From: Lacipirellulaceae bacterium
GTDB lineage: Bacteria > Planctomycetota > Planctomycetia > Pirellulales > Lacipirellulaceae
NCBI GenBank assembly: GCA_040218535.1
Contig: JAVJRG010000005.1
Span: forward strand, 2,090,639 to 2,154,638
Direction of reading: 5' to 3'
DNA: 64,000 nt
The translations under genes and the position numbers were made by a program. This document shows positions 10,281-18,919 of the stretch, piece by piece (within the stretch, counting starts at the first letter, position 1; each line of letters opens with the position of its first letter). The notes beneath the pieces were generated by a model, which ran no database searches, was not told where the DNA came from, and was given only the letters and a program-made list of their open reading frames with translations.

Positions 10281-10769
10281 CTACCGATTCAGCCACCAGA
10301 ACGAAGCATTCAACAGCGTCGCGAAGCTCACCCAGAGCCAGTAGGGAACTAGCAACCAGGCCGCCAACTTCGCGTTCCGTTGGCTAAGCCGGCGAGCGGC
10401 GAGGATCGTTGCCCCGATCGCGAGCCAGAGGAATGTGATCTCGATCAACGCCAAGCCGGGGCGGTGAGCGCCGAAGAAAATCGCTGACCAAGCGACGTTG
10501 AGCACCATTTGCACAGCCCACAACTTCATCCCCAGTGACTTCGGACCCGCACGCCAGATTAACCAGCCGGCTACAGCGATCATCACATAGAGCGGTGTCC
10601 ACACGACGGGAAAAACCCAGCCCGGCGGGTTGATGGCCGGTTTGTTGAGCGAGGCGAACCACTGGCCGGGTGGGTACAACTGCCCAACGCCAATCGCAGC
10701 CGCTGAGATTGCGAGAAATACGGCTAGTGCTGGCCAGTGTGTGCTTTTCTCTGTCGTCTCTTCTGTCAT
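10281..10769 (-). CDS. tspO: TspO/MBR family membrane protein
   Basis: Integral membrane protein of 162 aa, homologous to the translocator protein TspO, which binds porphyrins and responds to oxygen or light in some bacteria. Five hydrophobic segments are visible, with the tryptophan- and proline-rich signature WFASLNKPAINPPGWVFPV and the later LNVAWSAIFFG. The start ATG overlaps the stop of the DUF2238 gene as ATGA, so the two membrane proteins are translationally coupled. The substrate in this organism is unknown. Confidence 0.9.
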   Translation of the reverse strand: MTEETTEKSTHWPALAVFLAISAAAIGVGQLYPPGQWFASLNKPAINPPGWVFPVVWTPLYVMIAVAGWLIWRAGPKSLGMKLWAVQMVLNVAWSAIFFGAHRPGLALIEITFLWLAIGATILAARRLSQRNAKLAAWLLVPYWLWVSFATLLNASFWWLNR

Positions 10770-11437
10770 AAGTTGTCATCTTCTCGTTTCAACAAGTTGT
10801 CCAATCGCCTGCCTGAAATCGCCAGCCCTATTCCAATGATCAAGCTTCCGATTCCCGCAAGGGCCATGTCCTTCTGGGGATCCCAGAAGTCTCCTTGCTG
10901 TCCATTGTATCTCTCAGCAAATTCCGGTGCGGCAACGATCGCCAGCAACCACTCGAAAATCTCGTAAGCCGCACTCACCGCTAATACTGCCGTGAAAGCC
11001 AAGCTGATGGCGTGCAACCGTTTGAGACGCCAAAGCTTCACGCAAGCTTCGGCCAGCGGGTAAGTAAACAGGATTCCAAACGCCAAGTGAACGAACCGAT
11101 CGTAGTGGTTGCGTTTCCATCCGAACGCTTCCGACGTGTCGGTTCCCAGAATCGCGTTGATCCAGTTGTCATAAGGCACATACGAATAGATCCACCGTGC
11201 GCCAACGATATGAAGCAAGAGAAAGGCAGTGATGCAAGCCATGGAAAGATTACTCAGCCACCTACGTTGAGAATTGGCGAGCAAGAATGCTATGCCGAAG
11301 ACGGTAGGCACGTGTTGCAACCATTGTTGCCTTGGGTAGATCGGAGACATGAGACTTAGTGCCAGCGATGCGGCACAGAAAACGGCCAGTAACAATTGGT
11401 ACTGCGAGCGAGAATTCGTTTCCGACGTGGTAGTCAA
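10766..11437 (-). CDS. DUF2238 (YjdF-like) integral membrane protein
   Basis: A TTG start at 11437 is chosen because GGGGAG lies about 8 nt upstream and it gives a 223-residue membrane protein of the usual DUF2238 size; longer in-frame starts add a basic, non-homologous-looking segment. Several hydrophobic helices are present, with the family-like motifs WKRNHYDRFVHLAFGILFTY and YEIFEWLLAI and a C-terminal NGQQGDFWDPQKDMALAGIG. The biochemical role of this family is unknown. It is coupled to tspO by an ATGA overlap. Confidence 0.78.
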   Translation of the reverse strand: MTTTSETNSRSQYQLLLAVFCAASLALSLMSPIYPRQQWLQHVPTVFGIAFLLANSQRRWLSNLSMACITAFLLLHIVGARWIYSYVPYDNWINAILGTDTSEAFGWKRNHYDRFVHLAFGILFTYPLAEACVKLWRLKRLHAISLAFTAVLAVSAAYEIFEWLLAIVAAPEFAERYNGQQGDFWDPQKDMALAGIGSLIIGIGLAISGRRLDNLLKREDDNL

Positions 11438-11959
11438 TTTTGCTCTCTCCCCAATAGCGAGTCTCGCGGCGAAGAAGAACCTACTTCTGGCAGCGAAACC
11501 ACTAGATTTCAAGCGTTTCACTCGTGCTCGCTCTACATCATTTCGAACCCTCGTGCGGCATGCGTCGTACACCATGATGCATCTGGGCATCATCAGGTTG
11601 CCCTCTGGCAACGCTACGCCACGCGACGTGGAAGGTCGTCAACGCGTTGCCTTCTCAGGTTCCGGTCGTGACGTGCGCGGCGGCAAAGTTTTCCAAGCTT
11701 GCCACGCTTCAACGATCCGCAATCCTCATGTTTCTGAACTAAGTTTCAGATGTTGCCCAAGCTATTGCAAGGCTTGCGGAAGTTTGTGCAACCAAGCCGC
11801 TGAATTACACAAACTTCGTAGTTCTCCCCACTACGGCAGATTAGCGGCAAGCTTTTCTGATTGTTCTTGTTTACATTGAATTGCCAGTTGGGCAAACAGC
11901 GTCGTCGCGAGGGAACGCCGTCTGTCACCCAGCTTAGGCAGAGAGAGGGGAACGGGCGG
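11438..11959. other. Divergent intergenic region with a 10-bp inverted repeat
   Basis: This 522-bp gap separates the minus-strand DUF2238 gene from the plus-strand subtilase gene, so it should hold promoters for both. I see no credible gene. A perfect inverted repeat with arms GAAGTTTGTG (11779-11788) and CACAAACTTC (11808-11817) is 143 bp before the subtilase ATG. It could be an operator or the stem of a leader hairpin with a 19-nt loop. No clear -35/-10 pair could be assigned. Confidence 0.5.
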
Positions 11960-14900
11960 ATGCCCAAGAGCAAAACGGACACGAATCGGCTGAATAGCCA
12001 AATCGAGTCGCTTGAAGAGCGGCTGGCGATGACGGCTAACCCGCTGACGGGTTTCTTGGGTGGTGGCATTGAGCACCATTCGTTTGATGAGCCCCCAGTG
12101 CTCAACCAACATGTTGAGCAACAAATACAACAGCAGGTAGAGCGGACCGCCGACTTTTGGCGTGACCCAACCGAGCAAGTCGATCTCGACTCGTACTTCC
12201 AAGAGATCGATCAGCATCTCAACAGCGCCCACAATACCACCGGGCTGAACGACGTCCGCGAAGACTACGGCTTTCGTGGAAACGGACAGACGGTAGTTGT
12301 CATCGACAGCGGTATCGCCTACGACCACTATGCCCTTGGTGGTGGTTTCGGAAGCGATTACCGCGTGGTTGGTGGATACGACTTCACCGGCTGGGGCGAT
12401 GACGATCCCTACGACAGCGGTCCTTCAGGTTCCCACGGCACCCATGTTGCAGGCATCATTGGCAGTACGGACAGCACGCACGAAGGCGTCGCCCCTGGTG
12501 CTGATCTTGTCGGTTTGCGGGTGTTCGACGACGATGGCAACGGCTACTTCCACTGGGTTGAAAGTGCCTTGCAGTGGGTCCACCAGAACAAAGATGCGTT
12601 CGAAAACCCAATTACCGCCGTGAATCTTTCGCTGGGGGTTTCGAACTGGAACTCCAGCGCGATCCCCGGTTGGGCAAACCTTGAGAACGAGTTCGCTCAG
12701 CTCGAAGCAGACGGCATCTTCATCGCGGTTTCGGCTGGTAATAGCTACCAGAGCTTTAACGCGCCCGGCCTCAGCTACCCAGCGGCTAGCCCCTACGTCA
12801 TTCCCGTGATGTCGGTCGATGACAGCGGTAATCTCAGCTACTACAGCCAGCGACACGATCGGGCAATTGCTGCTCCAGGACGTTCGATTTATAGCACCGT
12901 TCCTGACTACAACGGTAACAACAACGGCGTCACTGACGACTTCCGCGCGAAGAGCGGCACGAGCATGGCCTCGCCTTACGTTGCCGGTGCCAGTATCTTG
13001 GTTCGCGAAGCGATGGAGTTCGTTGGCCAAACGGGAATCACGCAAGACACGATCTTCGATCACATGATCGCGACAGCGGATTCGTTCTTCGACTCCGCTT
13101 CGAATTCTTCCTACAGTCGTTTGAACATCCAGGCAGCCATCGATGCTTTGATGCCCACCGACGATTATGGCGACAGCGCCGGCGCTGCCCATAGCCTGGG
13201 AACCATCACCGATACGGCCTCGGTCAGCGGTGTGATCTCGAAAATCGCCGACGCGGATTACTTCAGCTTCACCGCGGGTTCGACCGGCACGGTCAGCTTT
13301 ACCGCGACCAATATGACTCACGAGCTGGCCGCCCAGTGGACCGCGGTAGGAGGTACCGTTTCCGGTGCGAATGGCGAAACCATTACGCTTGATGTAGTCG
13401 CTGGCCAAACTTACACCGTCGGCCTGGGAACTTCCGACGGGCTCGGTTACTTCGACATCGACGTGACCGCGGAGTCCAGCTTCTCGTTTGTTGATTGGGG
13501 AGCGTTCCTCTCTGGAGCAGTGAACGATGTCGTCGTTGCTGGCGAAGGCTGGTATCGAGTTGAAGCTTCTCAGAATGGATACATGACGGTACAGGCTGCG
13601 TTCGACGCCGCCGGGGGAGACATCAATCTTGAGCTTTACAATGAGAACCTGGAACTGATCGACGCTGGGGCCACCCGCGTCGACGTTTTGGCAAGCTCAG
13701 GCGAAGCCTTCTACGTCCACGCCGTGGGAACCAACGCCGACGTTGATTTCCAGATGACCAATCTGGTGAATCTCTCCGGCGGAGTCGTTACCGTCACCGG
13801 CACTAGCGGCGATGATAACTTTAGCTTCACGGCGGGCAGTACTTACAACGTTTCCGTCAACGATGTCGCCTACGACTTCAGCCTAGGCGAAGTCAGCACC
13901 GTCAACTTCGATGGCGGAAGTGGCACGGACGTCTTCGTCGCCTACGGATCAACCGGTGACGAGACCGGCGAGCTTCGCGAGGATTCCGCTTCCCTAACCG
14001 GAGCGAACTACACGGTCACCGCTACCAGCGTCGAACAGAACACCCTTCATGGAGGAGGAGGATCAGACACGGTAGCTGTCTACGACACCGCAGGGGACGA
14101 CATCTACCGCACGTACGTTGATCGTGTTGAAATGTCACTGAGCACCGGCAACGTTCTAGCAGCTCACGGATTCGCAGTGACCCACGGTTACGCGAGCACT
14201 GGGCAGGACGAAGCCTTTAGCTACGACTCCGCAGGCGACGACCTCTATCGCACCTACGCTGATCGCACCGTCATGAGTGGGTCGGGCTTCAGCAACGAGA
14301 CTCACGACTTTGATAAAACGTATGCCTACGCTTCGACTGGGCACGATCAGGTCACCACCTACGACTCCGCGGGAGACGATCTTTATCGCACATGGCACGA
14401 TCGCGTGATCATGAGCGGCGACGGTTACTACAACTACGCCGGCGGATTTGACCAAACAACCGCCCAAGCCTCAACCGGTTACGATCTCGTCTACTCCTAT
14501 GATTCCGATGGAGACGACCTGTACCGTGCATGGGCGGATCGAGTTGTTCTATCAGGCGACGGGTTTTCCAACTACGCTGCTGGTTTCGATAGAAGTTACG
14601 TCTACGGATCAACTGGCAACGACGTCTCCTACTCGTATGATTCCGATGGCGACGATGTCCTGCGAACGTGGGCTGATCGTTCGGTCCTCTCAGGTGACGG
14701 ATTCTACAACTACGTACAGAACTTCGATCGCACCTACACCTACGGCACCAATGGCGACGACCGGGCCTACCTCTACGACTCGGCGGGTGACGATCTTTAT
14801 CGTGGCTGGGCGGACCGCGCAGTGATCTCAGGCGATCACTTCTACAACTACGTGCAAGACTTCGATCGCACGTATGCGTATGCATCAACCGGCAACGACA

Positions 14901-15232
14901 TTGCTACGGTCTACGATTCTGCGGGAGACGATCTCTTCCGTGCTTGGAGCGACCGCACTGTCATGAGCGGCGACGGATTCTACAACTACGCCCAAGGCTT
15001 TGATCAATCCACAGGCAATGCCAGCACTGGCAACGACACGGCTACGTTCTACGATTCGATAGCCGACGATAGCCTGCTGGTCCGTGACTGGGGAACTCGG
15101 CTCTCTGGAACCGGATTCAGCAATACCGCTGCCGGATTCGATAACGTATCAGCACATGCCGTGAATGGTGGAGACAACGACTCGGACATTGAAGCCGTTG
15201 ACTATATCTTCAGCAGTGTCGGCGCCTGGTAA
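11960..15232 (+). CDS. Secreted subtilisin-like (S8) protease with PPC-like domain and 46-residue repeats
   Basis: The ATG at 11960 gives 1090 aa. It starts with a basic segment and IESLEERLAMTANPL, a variant of the planctomycete LEPR-type N-terminal motif, instead of a classical signal peptide. The peptidase domain shows Asp116 (VVVIDSGIAYDH), His162 (GSHGTHVAG), Asn261 (VSAGNSY) and Ser335 (SGTSMASP), so a full catalytic set is present. About residues 405-510 resemble a pre-peptidase C-terminal domain (DADYFSFTAG). The last third is eight Asp/Gly-rich repeats. It is likely exported and may act at the cell surface. It ends 2 bp from the convergent E1 beta gene, with no terminator between. 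Confidence 0.9.
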   Translation: MPKSKTDTNRLNSQIESLEERLAMTANPLTGFLGGGIEHHSFDEPPVLNQHVEQQIQQQVERTADFWRDPTEQVDLDSYFQEIDQHLNSAHNTTGLNDVREDYGFRGNGQTVVVIDSGIAYDHYALGGGFGSDYRVVGGYDFTGWGDDDPYDSGPSGSHGTHVAGIIGSTDSTHEGVAPGADLVGLRVFDDDGNGYFHWVESALQWVHQNKDAFENPITAVNLSLGVSNWNSSAIPGWANLENEFAQLEADGIFIAVSAGNSYQSFNAPGLSYPAASPYVIPVMSVDDSGNLSYYSQRHDRAIAAPGRSIYSTVPDYNGNNNGVTDDFRAKSGTSMASPYVAGASILVREAMEFVGQTGITQDTIFDHMIATADSFFDSASNSSYSRLNIQAAIDALMPTDDYGDSAGAAHSLGTITDTASVSGVISKIADADYFSFTAGSTGTVSFTATNMTHELAAQWTAVGGTVSGANGETITLDVVAGQTYTVGLGTSDGLGYFDIDVTAESSFSFVDWGAFLSGAVNDVVVAGEGWYRVEASQNGYMTVQAAFDAAGGDINLELYNENLELIDAGATRVDVLASSGEAFYVHAVGTNADVDFQMTNLVNLSGGVVTVTGTSGDDNFSFTAGSTYNVSVNDVAYDFSLGEVSTVNFDGGSGTDVFVAYGSTGDETGELREDSASLTGANYTVTATSVEQNTLHGGGGSDTVAVYDTAGDDIYRTYVDRVEMSLSTGNVLAAHGFAVTHGYASTGQDEAFSYDSAGDDLYRTYADRTVMSGSGFSNETHDFDKTYAYASTGHDQVTTYDSAGDDLYRTWHDRVIMSGDGYYNYAGGFDQTTAQASTGYDLVYSYDSDGDDLYRAWADRVVLSGDGFSNYAAGFDRSYVYGSTGNDVSYSYDSDGDDVLRTWADRSVLSGDGFYNYVQNFDRTYTYGTNGDDRAYLYDSAGDDLYRGWADRAVISGDHFYNYVQDFDRTYAYASTGNDIATVYDSAGDDLFRAWSDRTVMSGDGFYNYAQGFDQSTGNASTGNDTATFYDSIADDSLLVRDWGTRLSGTGFSNTAAGFDNVSAHAVNGGDNDSDIEAVDYIFSSVGAW
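14081..15187 (+). repeat. Eight tandem 46-residue (138-bp) protein repeats
   Basis: Unit starts are at 14081, 14222, 14360, 14498, 14636, 14774, 14912 and 15050; the first unit is 47 residues, the others 46. The common pattern is YDS.GDDLYR.WADR..MSGDGF.NY...FD..YAYASTGND. The last unit is degenerate (YDSIADDSLLVRDW). Invariant Asp and Gly residues suggest metal-binding turns, which is inference. DNA identity between units is moderate, so the array is not a recent duplication. Confidence 0.9.
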
Positions 15233-15234
15233 GA

Positions 15235-16242
15235 CTAGGCTGCAACCGCTGTCGGATTCGCGTACTCGCCAAGCACACATTCACTCGCATCTTCCGCAAT
15301 CTGTTCTGCGGTGATGTAATAGGCTTCTTCAAGGGCAAAGCTTGAAGGGGCGGGGGCGTCGGCAAGCGTCGTGCGTCGCACTGGGGCTCGCAAGGAACTG
15401 AAAGCTTCGTCTGCGACCGTGGCAGCAACCTCCGCCGCGAAGCCGCACGTCTTCCACGCTTCATCGACGACCAAGAGCCGACCTGTCTTCTTCACGGAGG
15501 CGACTACGGTTTCACGATCCCACGGCTTCAGTGACCGCAGATCGATGACTTCTGCATCGATCCCCTTCACAGCCAATTGCTCAGCTGCTTCCACGCTCTT
15601 GGGAACCATGCTCGAAAGGGCGACGATCGTAAGGTCCGTGCCCTCACGACGAACTGCCGCCTTCCCAATCTCGACTTCGTAAAGCTCCTTAGGGACTTCT
15701 TCTTCCAAGTCGTATAGCGAGCGATCATCGATATACATGACGGGGCTGTCGTCTCGATTCGCAGCAACCAGCAAGCCTTTGGCGTCATAAGCCGTCGAAG
15801 GCATCACGACTTTCAAGCCCGGAATATGAGCAAACATCGCCTGCAAAGCTTGCGAGTGCTGAGCCCCCTGCTCGCCGCGACGGTTAATCACTGCGCGGAT
15901 CACCAGCGGAGCTGAACCCTTCCCCTCAAACACGTAGGACCAGTTGGCCGCCTGATTCACAATCGGATCAACGGCCAGCAACATGAAATCCATCCGAGGA
16001 TGGAATACAATGGGACGCATCCCCGCGATCGCCGCACCGATGGCCGCCCCCGTTGTGGCGTTCTCACTTACCGGAGAATCGATTACGCGTTCGCAACCGA
16101 ACTCTTTATCCAAGTCCTTCATGCTCGCACCCGCGTACCAAGGACTCCAAAGCCCCTGGCCCAAGATAAACACCCGCGGATCGCTCGCCAGAAGTTGACG
16201 ATGGGCTTCGCAAATGGCTCCGGCGTAATTGAGTTTTCGCAT
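15235..16242 (-). CDS. TPP-dependent 2-oxoacid dehydrogenase/transketolase-like E1 beta subunit
   Basis: Protein of 335 aa matching the E1 beta subunit of pyruvate or branched-chain 2-oxoacid dehydrogenases: PVSENATTGAAIGAAIAGMRP at the N-terminus, ANRDDSPVMYIDD in the middle and the C-terminal domain AEVIDLRSLKPWDRETVVAS and GRLLVVDEAWKTCGF. It pairs with the alpha subunit 73 bp upstream to form the TPP-binding site. It is the last gene of a polysaccharide operon and no lipoyl E2 or E3 gene is in the window. This makes ordinary oxoacid oxidation doubtful. A two-carbon transfer to a sugar, or supply of an acyl group, is an alternative that I infer from context only. Confidence 0.85.
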   Translation of the reverse strand: MRKLNYAGAICEAHRQLLASDPRVFILGQGLWSPWYAGASMKDLDKEFGCERVIDSPVSENATTGAAIGAAIAGMRPIVFHPRMDFMLLAVDPIVNQAANWSYVFEGKGSAPLVIRAVINRRGEQGAQHSQALQAMFAHIPGLKVVMPSTAYDAKGLLVAANRDDSPVMYIDDRSLYDLEEEVPKELYEVEIGKAAVRREGTDLTIVALSSMVPKSVEAAEQLAVKGIDAEVIDLRSLKPWDRETVVASVKKTGRLLVVDEAWKTCGFAAEVAATVADEAFSSLRAPVRRTTLADAPAPSSFALEEAYYITAEQIAEDASECVLGEYANPTAVAA

Positions 16243-16315
16243 CTCGAATCCGTTCTAACTTGTTGTGTGCCACTGCTGACTTGTCCAGCAGTGCCACCCG
16301 AATAGTCAAAGTTTG

Positions 16316-17305
16316 CTAGGCAGCTTCCGAATAGACGTGTCGTAAAACTTCGGATCCCATCGGTTCAGGGGAGTTTCTCGCGTATTCCAACGCTGCCGCT
16401 ACTTCTTCTTCAACCTCCTGCCTGAGGTCTGCTAGCGCTGGCTCGGTAACACCTTGCTCTACGAGTTCCTGTCGGCAACGGAGCAGCGGATCGCGTTTGA
16501 TCCAATCCTTGAGTTCGTCCTTACGCTTCACACCGACGTCATAGTCCCACGCCGGTCCAACATGGCCTCGCCAGCGGAACGTGCGGCACTCAAGCAGCGT
16601 CGGCCCTGCGCCGGCACGAGCACGGGCCGTGGCTCGCTTGCTTGCTTCGAAGACAGCCGTCACATCGTTGCCATCGACACTCTCTCCAACAATGCCGTGA
16701 GCTTCGGCACTCTTGAGGATGTTGTCCTCACGGCGGCGCTGGTGAATTCCCATGTGACTGGAGTACAGATTATTCTCGCAAACGAAGAGTACTGGCAAGT
16801 TGTTAACGCCGGCCAGATTGAGTGACTCGTGAAAGTGCCCCTCTTCGGTGGCACCGTCACCGAAGAAGCTCACCGCCACACGGTCCTCACCACGCAACTT
16901 CGCCGCGAGCGCCGCCCCTACGGCAATGGGAATCGTCGCAGCAACGATTGGTACCGTGCCCATCACGCCAACGCTCGTATCAATCACATGCATCGAACCA
17001 CCTCGGCCGCCGCAACAACCCGTGCTGCGGCAAAAGATTTCCGCCATAAGGGCCTGCATGTCGCCGCCCTTCGCCAGGTAATGACCATGCGAGCGATGTG
17101 CTCCGAAAATTTGGTCGTCGGTGGTCAGCGCTTCGCAAACCCCTACCGGCGGAGCTTCCTGACCAATGCAAAAGTGACAAGGTGTACGGATCTCGCCGGC
17201 TTCGACAACATCGGCTACGGCTTCTTCGAATAGTCGAATCCTGAGCATCGAGCGATAGAATCGCAGGAGATCCGTCTGCTCATTTACATTATTGAGTGTC
17301 TTCAT
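16316..17305 (-). CDS. TPP-dependent 2-oxoacid dehydrogenase/transketolase-like E1 alpha subunit
   Basis: Protein of 329 aa from the ATG at 17305 (MKTLNNVNEQTDLLRFY); an ATG ten codons upstream is possible. The TPP-binding signature GDGATEEGHFHESLNLAG is followed by ENNLYSS, as in E1 alpha proteins, and the N-terminal IRTPCHFCIGQEA and GAHRSHGHYLAKGGD match the family. It overlaps no neighbour: 38 bp separate it from the aldo/keto reductase gene and 73 bp from its beta partner. The pair in a surface-polysaccharide operon is unusual; it may act on a nucleotide sugar or make a pyruvate-derived substituent. Confidence 0.86.
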   Translation of the reverse strand: MKTLNNVNEQTDLLRFYRSMLRIRLFEEAVADVVEAGEIRTPCHFCIGQEAPPVGVCEALTTDDQIFGAHRSHGHYLAKGGDMQALMAEIFCRSTGCCGGRGGSMHVIDTSVGVMGTVPIVAATIPIAVGAALAAKLRGEDRVAVSFFGDGATEEGHFHESLNLAGVNNLPVLFVCENNLYSSHMGIHQRRREDNILKSAEAHGIVGESVDGNDVTAVFEASKRATARARAGAGPTLLECRTFRWRGHVGPAWDYDVGVKRKDELKDWIKRDPLLRCRQELVEQGVTEPALADLRQEVEEEVAAALEYARNSPEPMGSEVLRHVYSEAA

Positions 17306-17343
17306 CGCGGGCCTACTTTCTTGCATCGATAGCATGGATTCAA

Positions 17344-18300
17344 TCAGGCTGCTCTTGCTCGGTCAGCATCACGGGCGGTTTCGATTAATTGCTGGTAGCT
17401 TGCTTCGGAAAGCTGCCAGTCGGCAGCTCCCAGATTCTCGACGACTTGCTGCGGACGCTTCGCACCAAACAGCACACTGCCGACACCATCGGTGTCGAGC
17501 AGCCAACGCATCGCCGTCTGTGCCGGGCTCTTCCCGACGCGAGCGGCAATCTGTTTCAGCGCGTCGACAACACGTAGATTGGCGTGGAACTTCTCGCCCT
17601 GGAAATTCTCGTAACGACTCCGACGGTCGTTCTCCTCGAAGCGGCTGTTGACGTCGTACTTGCCGGACAACAGGCCTTGAGCCAACGAGCCCCAGGTTAC
17701 CAAAGGAGTGTCGGTTGCTTGAGTGGTTTCCGACGCTTCCTCAGCAAGACTTCGATCCACTAAGCTGTACTGAATTTGCAGAGCGCTAATCGGAGCTACT
17801 TCGGCTGCACGCTTGACCTTTTCAGGCGAAAAGTTCGAGAGGCCGATGGCACCGATTTTCCCCTCTGACCGCAGACACTCCAACTCACCGACGATCTCTT
17901 CGACGGGAGTTACGCCGTCAGGCCAGTGAACGTAGTAAAGGGGAATGCACTCCAACCGCAGCCGGCGGAGACTCGCTTCAAGTGCCGTGCGGACGTAATC
18001 AGGCGAGATATCCTTCCGCGTGTTACCTTGTAAATCCCAGCGAACACCAAACTTCGTGGCGATCACTACTTCGTGGCGGGCGTCTCCGAGTGCTTCAGAA
18101 AGCAGTTCTTCGGAGCGGCCCAAACCGTAAACATCGGCTGTATCAAAGAAGGTAACCCCAAGCTCCAGGGCCTTCCGCACCGCAGCGACTCCCTCGGCAT
18201 CGCTCGAATCGTTGCCCCAGCCGTGCCCGCCCAAAGGACAGCCTCCGAAACCAAGACGGGAGACTTCGAGCCCCGAGTTGCCGAGCGTGGTTGATTCCAT
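17344..18300 (-). CDS. Aldo/keto reductase
   Basis: NAD(P)H-dependent oxidoreductase of 318 aa. The start at 18300 is supported by a TGATG junction with the upstream sugar transferase gene, which also implies coupled translation. The catalytic tetrad can be placed in DTADVYG (Asp, Tyr), IATKFGVRW (Lys) and YYVHWPD (His); IGLSNFSPEK and VLFGAKRPQQV are typical of the family. In this operon it could reduce a keto sugar or an aldehyde produced by the neighbouring E1 pair. The substrate cannot be told from sequence. Confidence 0.9.
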   Translation of the reverse strand: MESTTLGNSGLEVSRLGFGGCPLGGHGWGNDSSDAEGVAAVRKALELGVTFFDTADVYGLGRSEELLSEALGDARHEVVIATKFGVRWDLQGNTRKDISPDYVRTALEASLRRLRLECIPLYYVHWPDGVTPVEEIVGELECLRSEGKIGAIGLSNFSPEKVKRAAEVAPISALQIQYSLVDRSLAEEASETTQATDTPLVTWGSLAQGLLSGKYDVNSRFEENDRRSRYENFQGEKFHANLRVVDALKQIAARVGKSPAQTAMRWLLDTDGVGSVLFGAKRPQQVVENLGAADWQLSEASYQQLIETARDADRARAA

Positions 18301-18917
18301 CAGGAAGCCCTCCGCAGTGGTCGAGTTGCGATCACCCAGAAGGTTTGCCAAAGGATAGCGATATCGCCCCAGAAGCTTCGTGTATCGACGTACTGCAAAC
18401 GGAGCGCGTTCTTCTGCGGCAGAATTCGCTCGCGGAAGACTTTATCGGGATCTTCTCCGCCGACATGGGATTGGAGGTCGTGGAATTTCAGGCTCGAGAG
18501 ATCGGTGATCCCGGGACGAACACTCAGTATCCGTTGTTCTTCCTGCGTGAATTGACTCGTGTACTCTTCCACTTCGGGTCGTGGACCCACGAGGCTCATG
18601 TCGCCAAAGATCACGTTGAACAGTTGCGGCAGCTCGTCGAGTTTGAAGTCGCGTAGCGTTTTACCAATGCTCGTCAGCCGAGCGTCGTTCTGGCCTGTGG
18701 TCGTTCCACCTAAGCGCTCCGCGTTCACAACCATTGTGCGGAACTTGAAAATGCGGAACTCGCCACCATAGCGTGCCGTGCGAACACCACGGTAGAACAC
18801 TGGCCCTGGCGAAGTGAGTTTCACGAGAATAGCCACCGATATCAAAATCGGCAAAAGCAGCGCAACGGCTACTAGGGCAACTACCAGGTCGAGAGTTCGT
18901 TTGGCAACTTCTTGCAC
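18300..18917 (-). CDS. Initiating sugar-phosphate transferase (WcaJ/EpsL type)
   Basis: Bacterial sugar transferase of 205 aa that would load the first sugar 1-phosphate onto undecaprenyl phosphate at the cytoplasmic face, starting repeat-unit synthesis. It has one N-terminal membrane segment (LVVALVAVALLLPILI), then the family motifs SPGPVFYRGVRTARYGG, FKFRTM, KLDELPQLFNVI and MSLVGPRPEVEEY. It lacks the long multi-membrane N-terminal region of full WbaP/WcaJ proteins. The gene starts 2 bp after the methyltransferase stop and overlaps the reductase start by one base. Confidence 0.93.
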   Translation of the reverse strand: MQEVAKRTLDLVVALVAVALLLPILISVAILVKLTSPGPVFYRGVRTARYGGEFRIFKFRTMVVNAERLGGTTTGQNDARLTSIGKTLRDFKLDELPQLFNVIFGDMSLVGPRPEVEEYTSQFTQEEQRILSVRPGITDLSSLKFHDLQSHVGGEDPDKVFRERILPQKNALRLQYVDTRSFWGDIAILWQTFWVIATRPLRRAS

Positions 18918-18919
18918 AA

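Noticed and set aside
11438..11611. N-terminal extension of the DUF2238 protein
   Set aside because: It is basic and Arg-rich and not membrane-like, and a TTG at 11437 with GGGGAG in front gives the usual family length.
12425..13408. Long open frame antisense to the subtilase (327 codons)
   Set aside because: It mirrors the codon bias of the subtilase, has no recognisable domain, and the sense strand has a complete catalytic set. It is an artefact of high-GC coding DNA.
14081..15187. Repeats considered as a CRISPR array
   Set aside because: The units are in frame and coding, have no constant repeat of 25-40 bp and no spacers.
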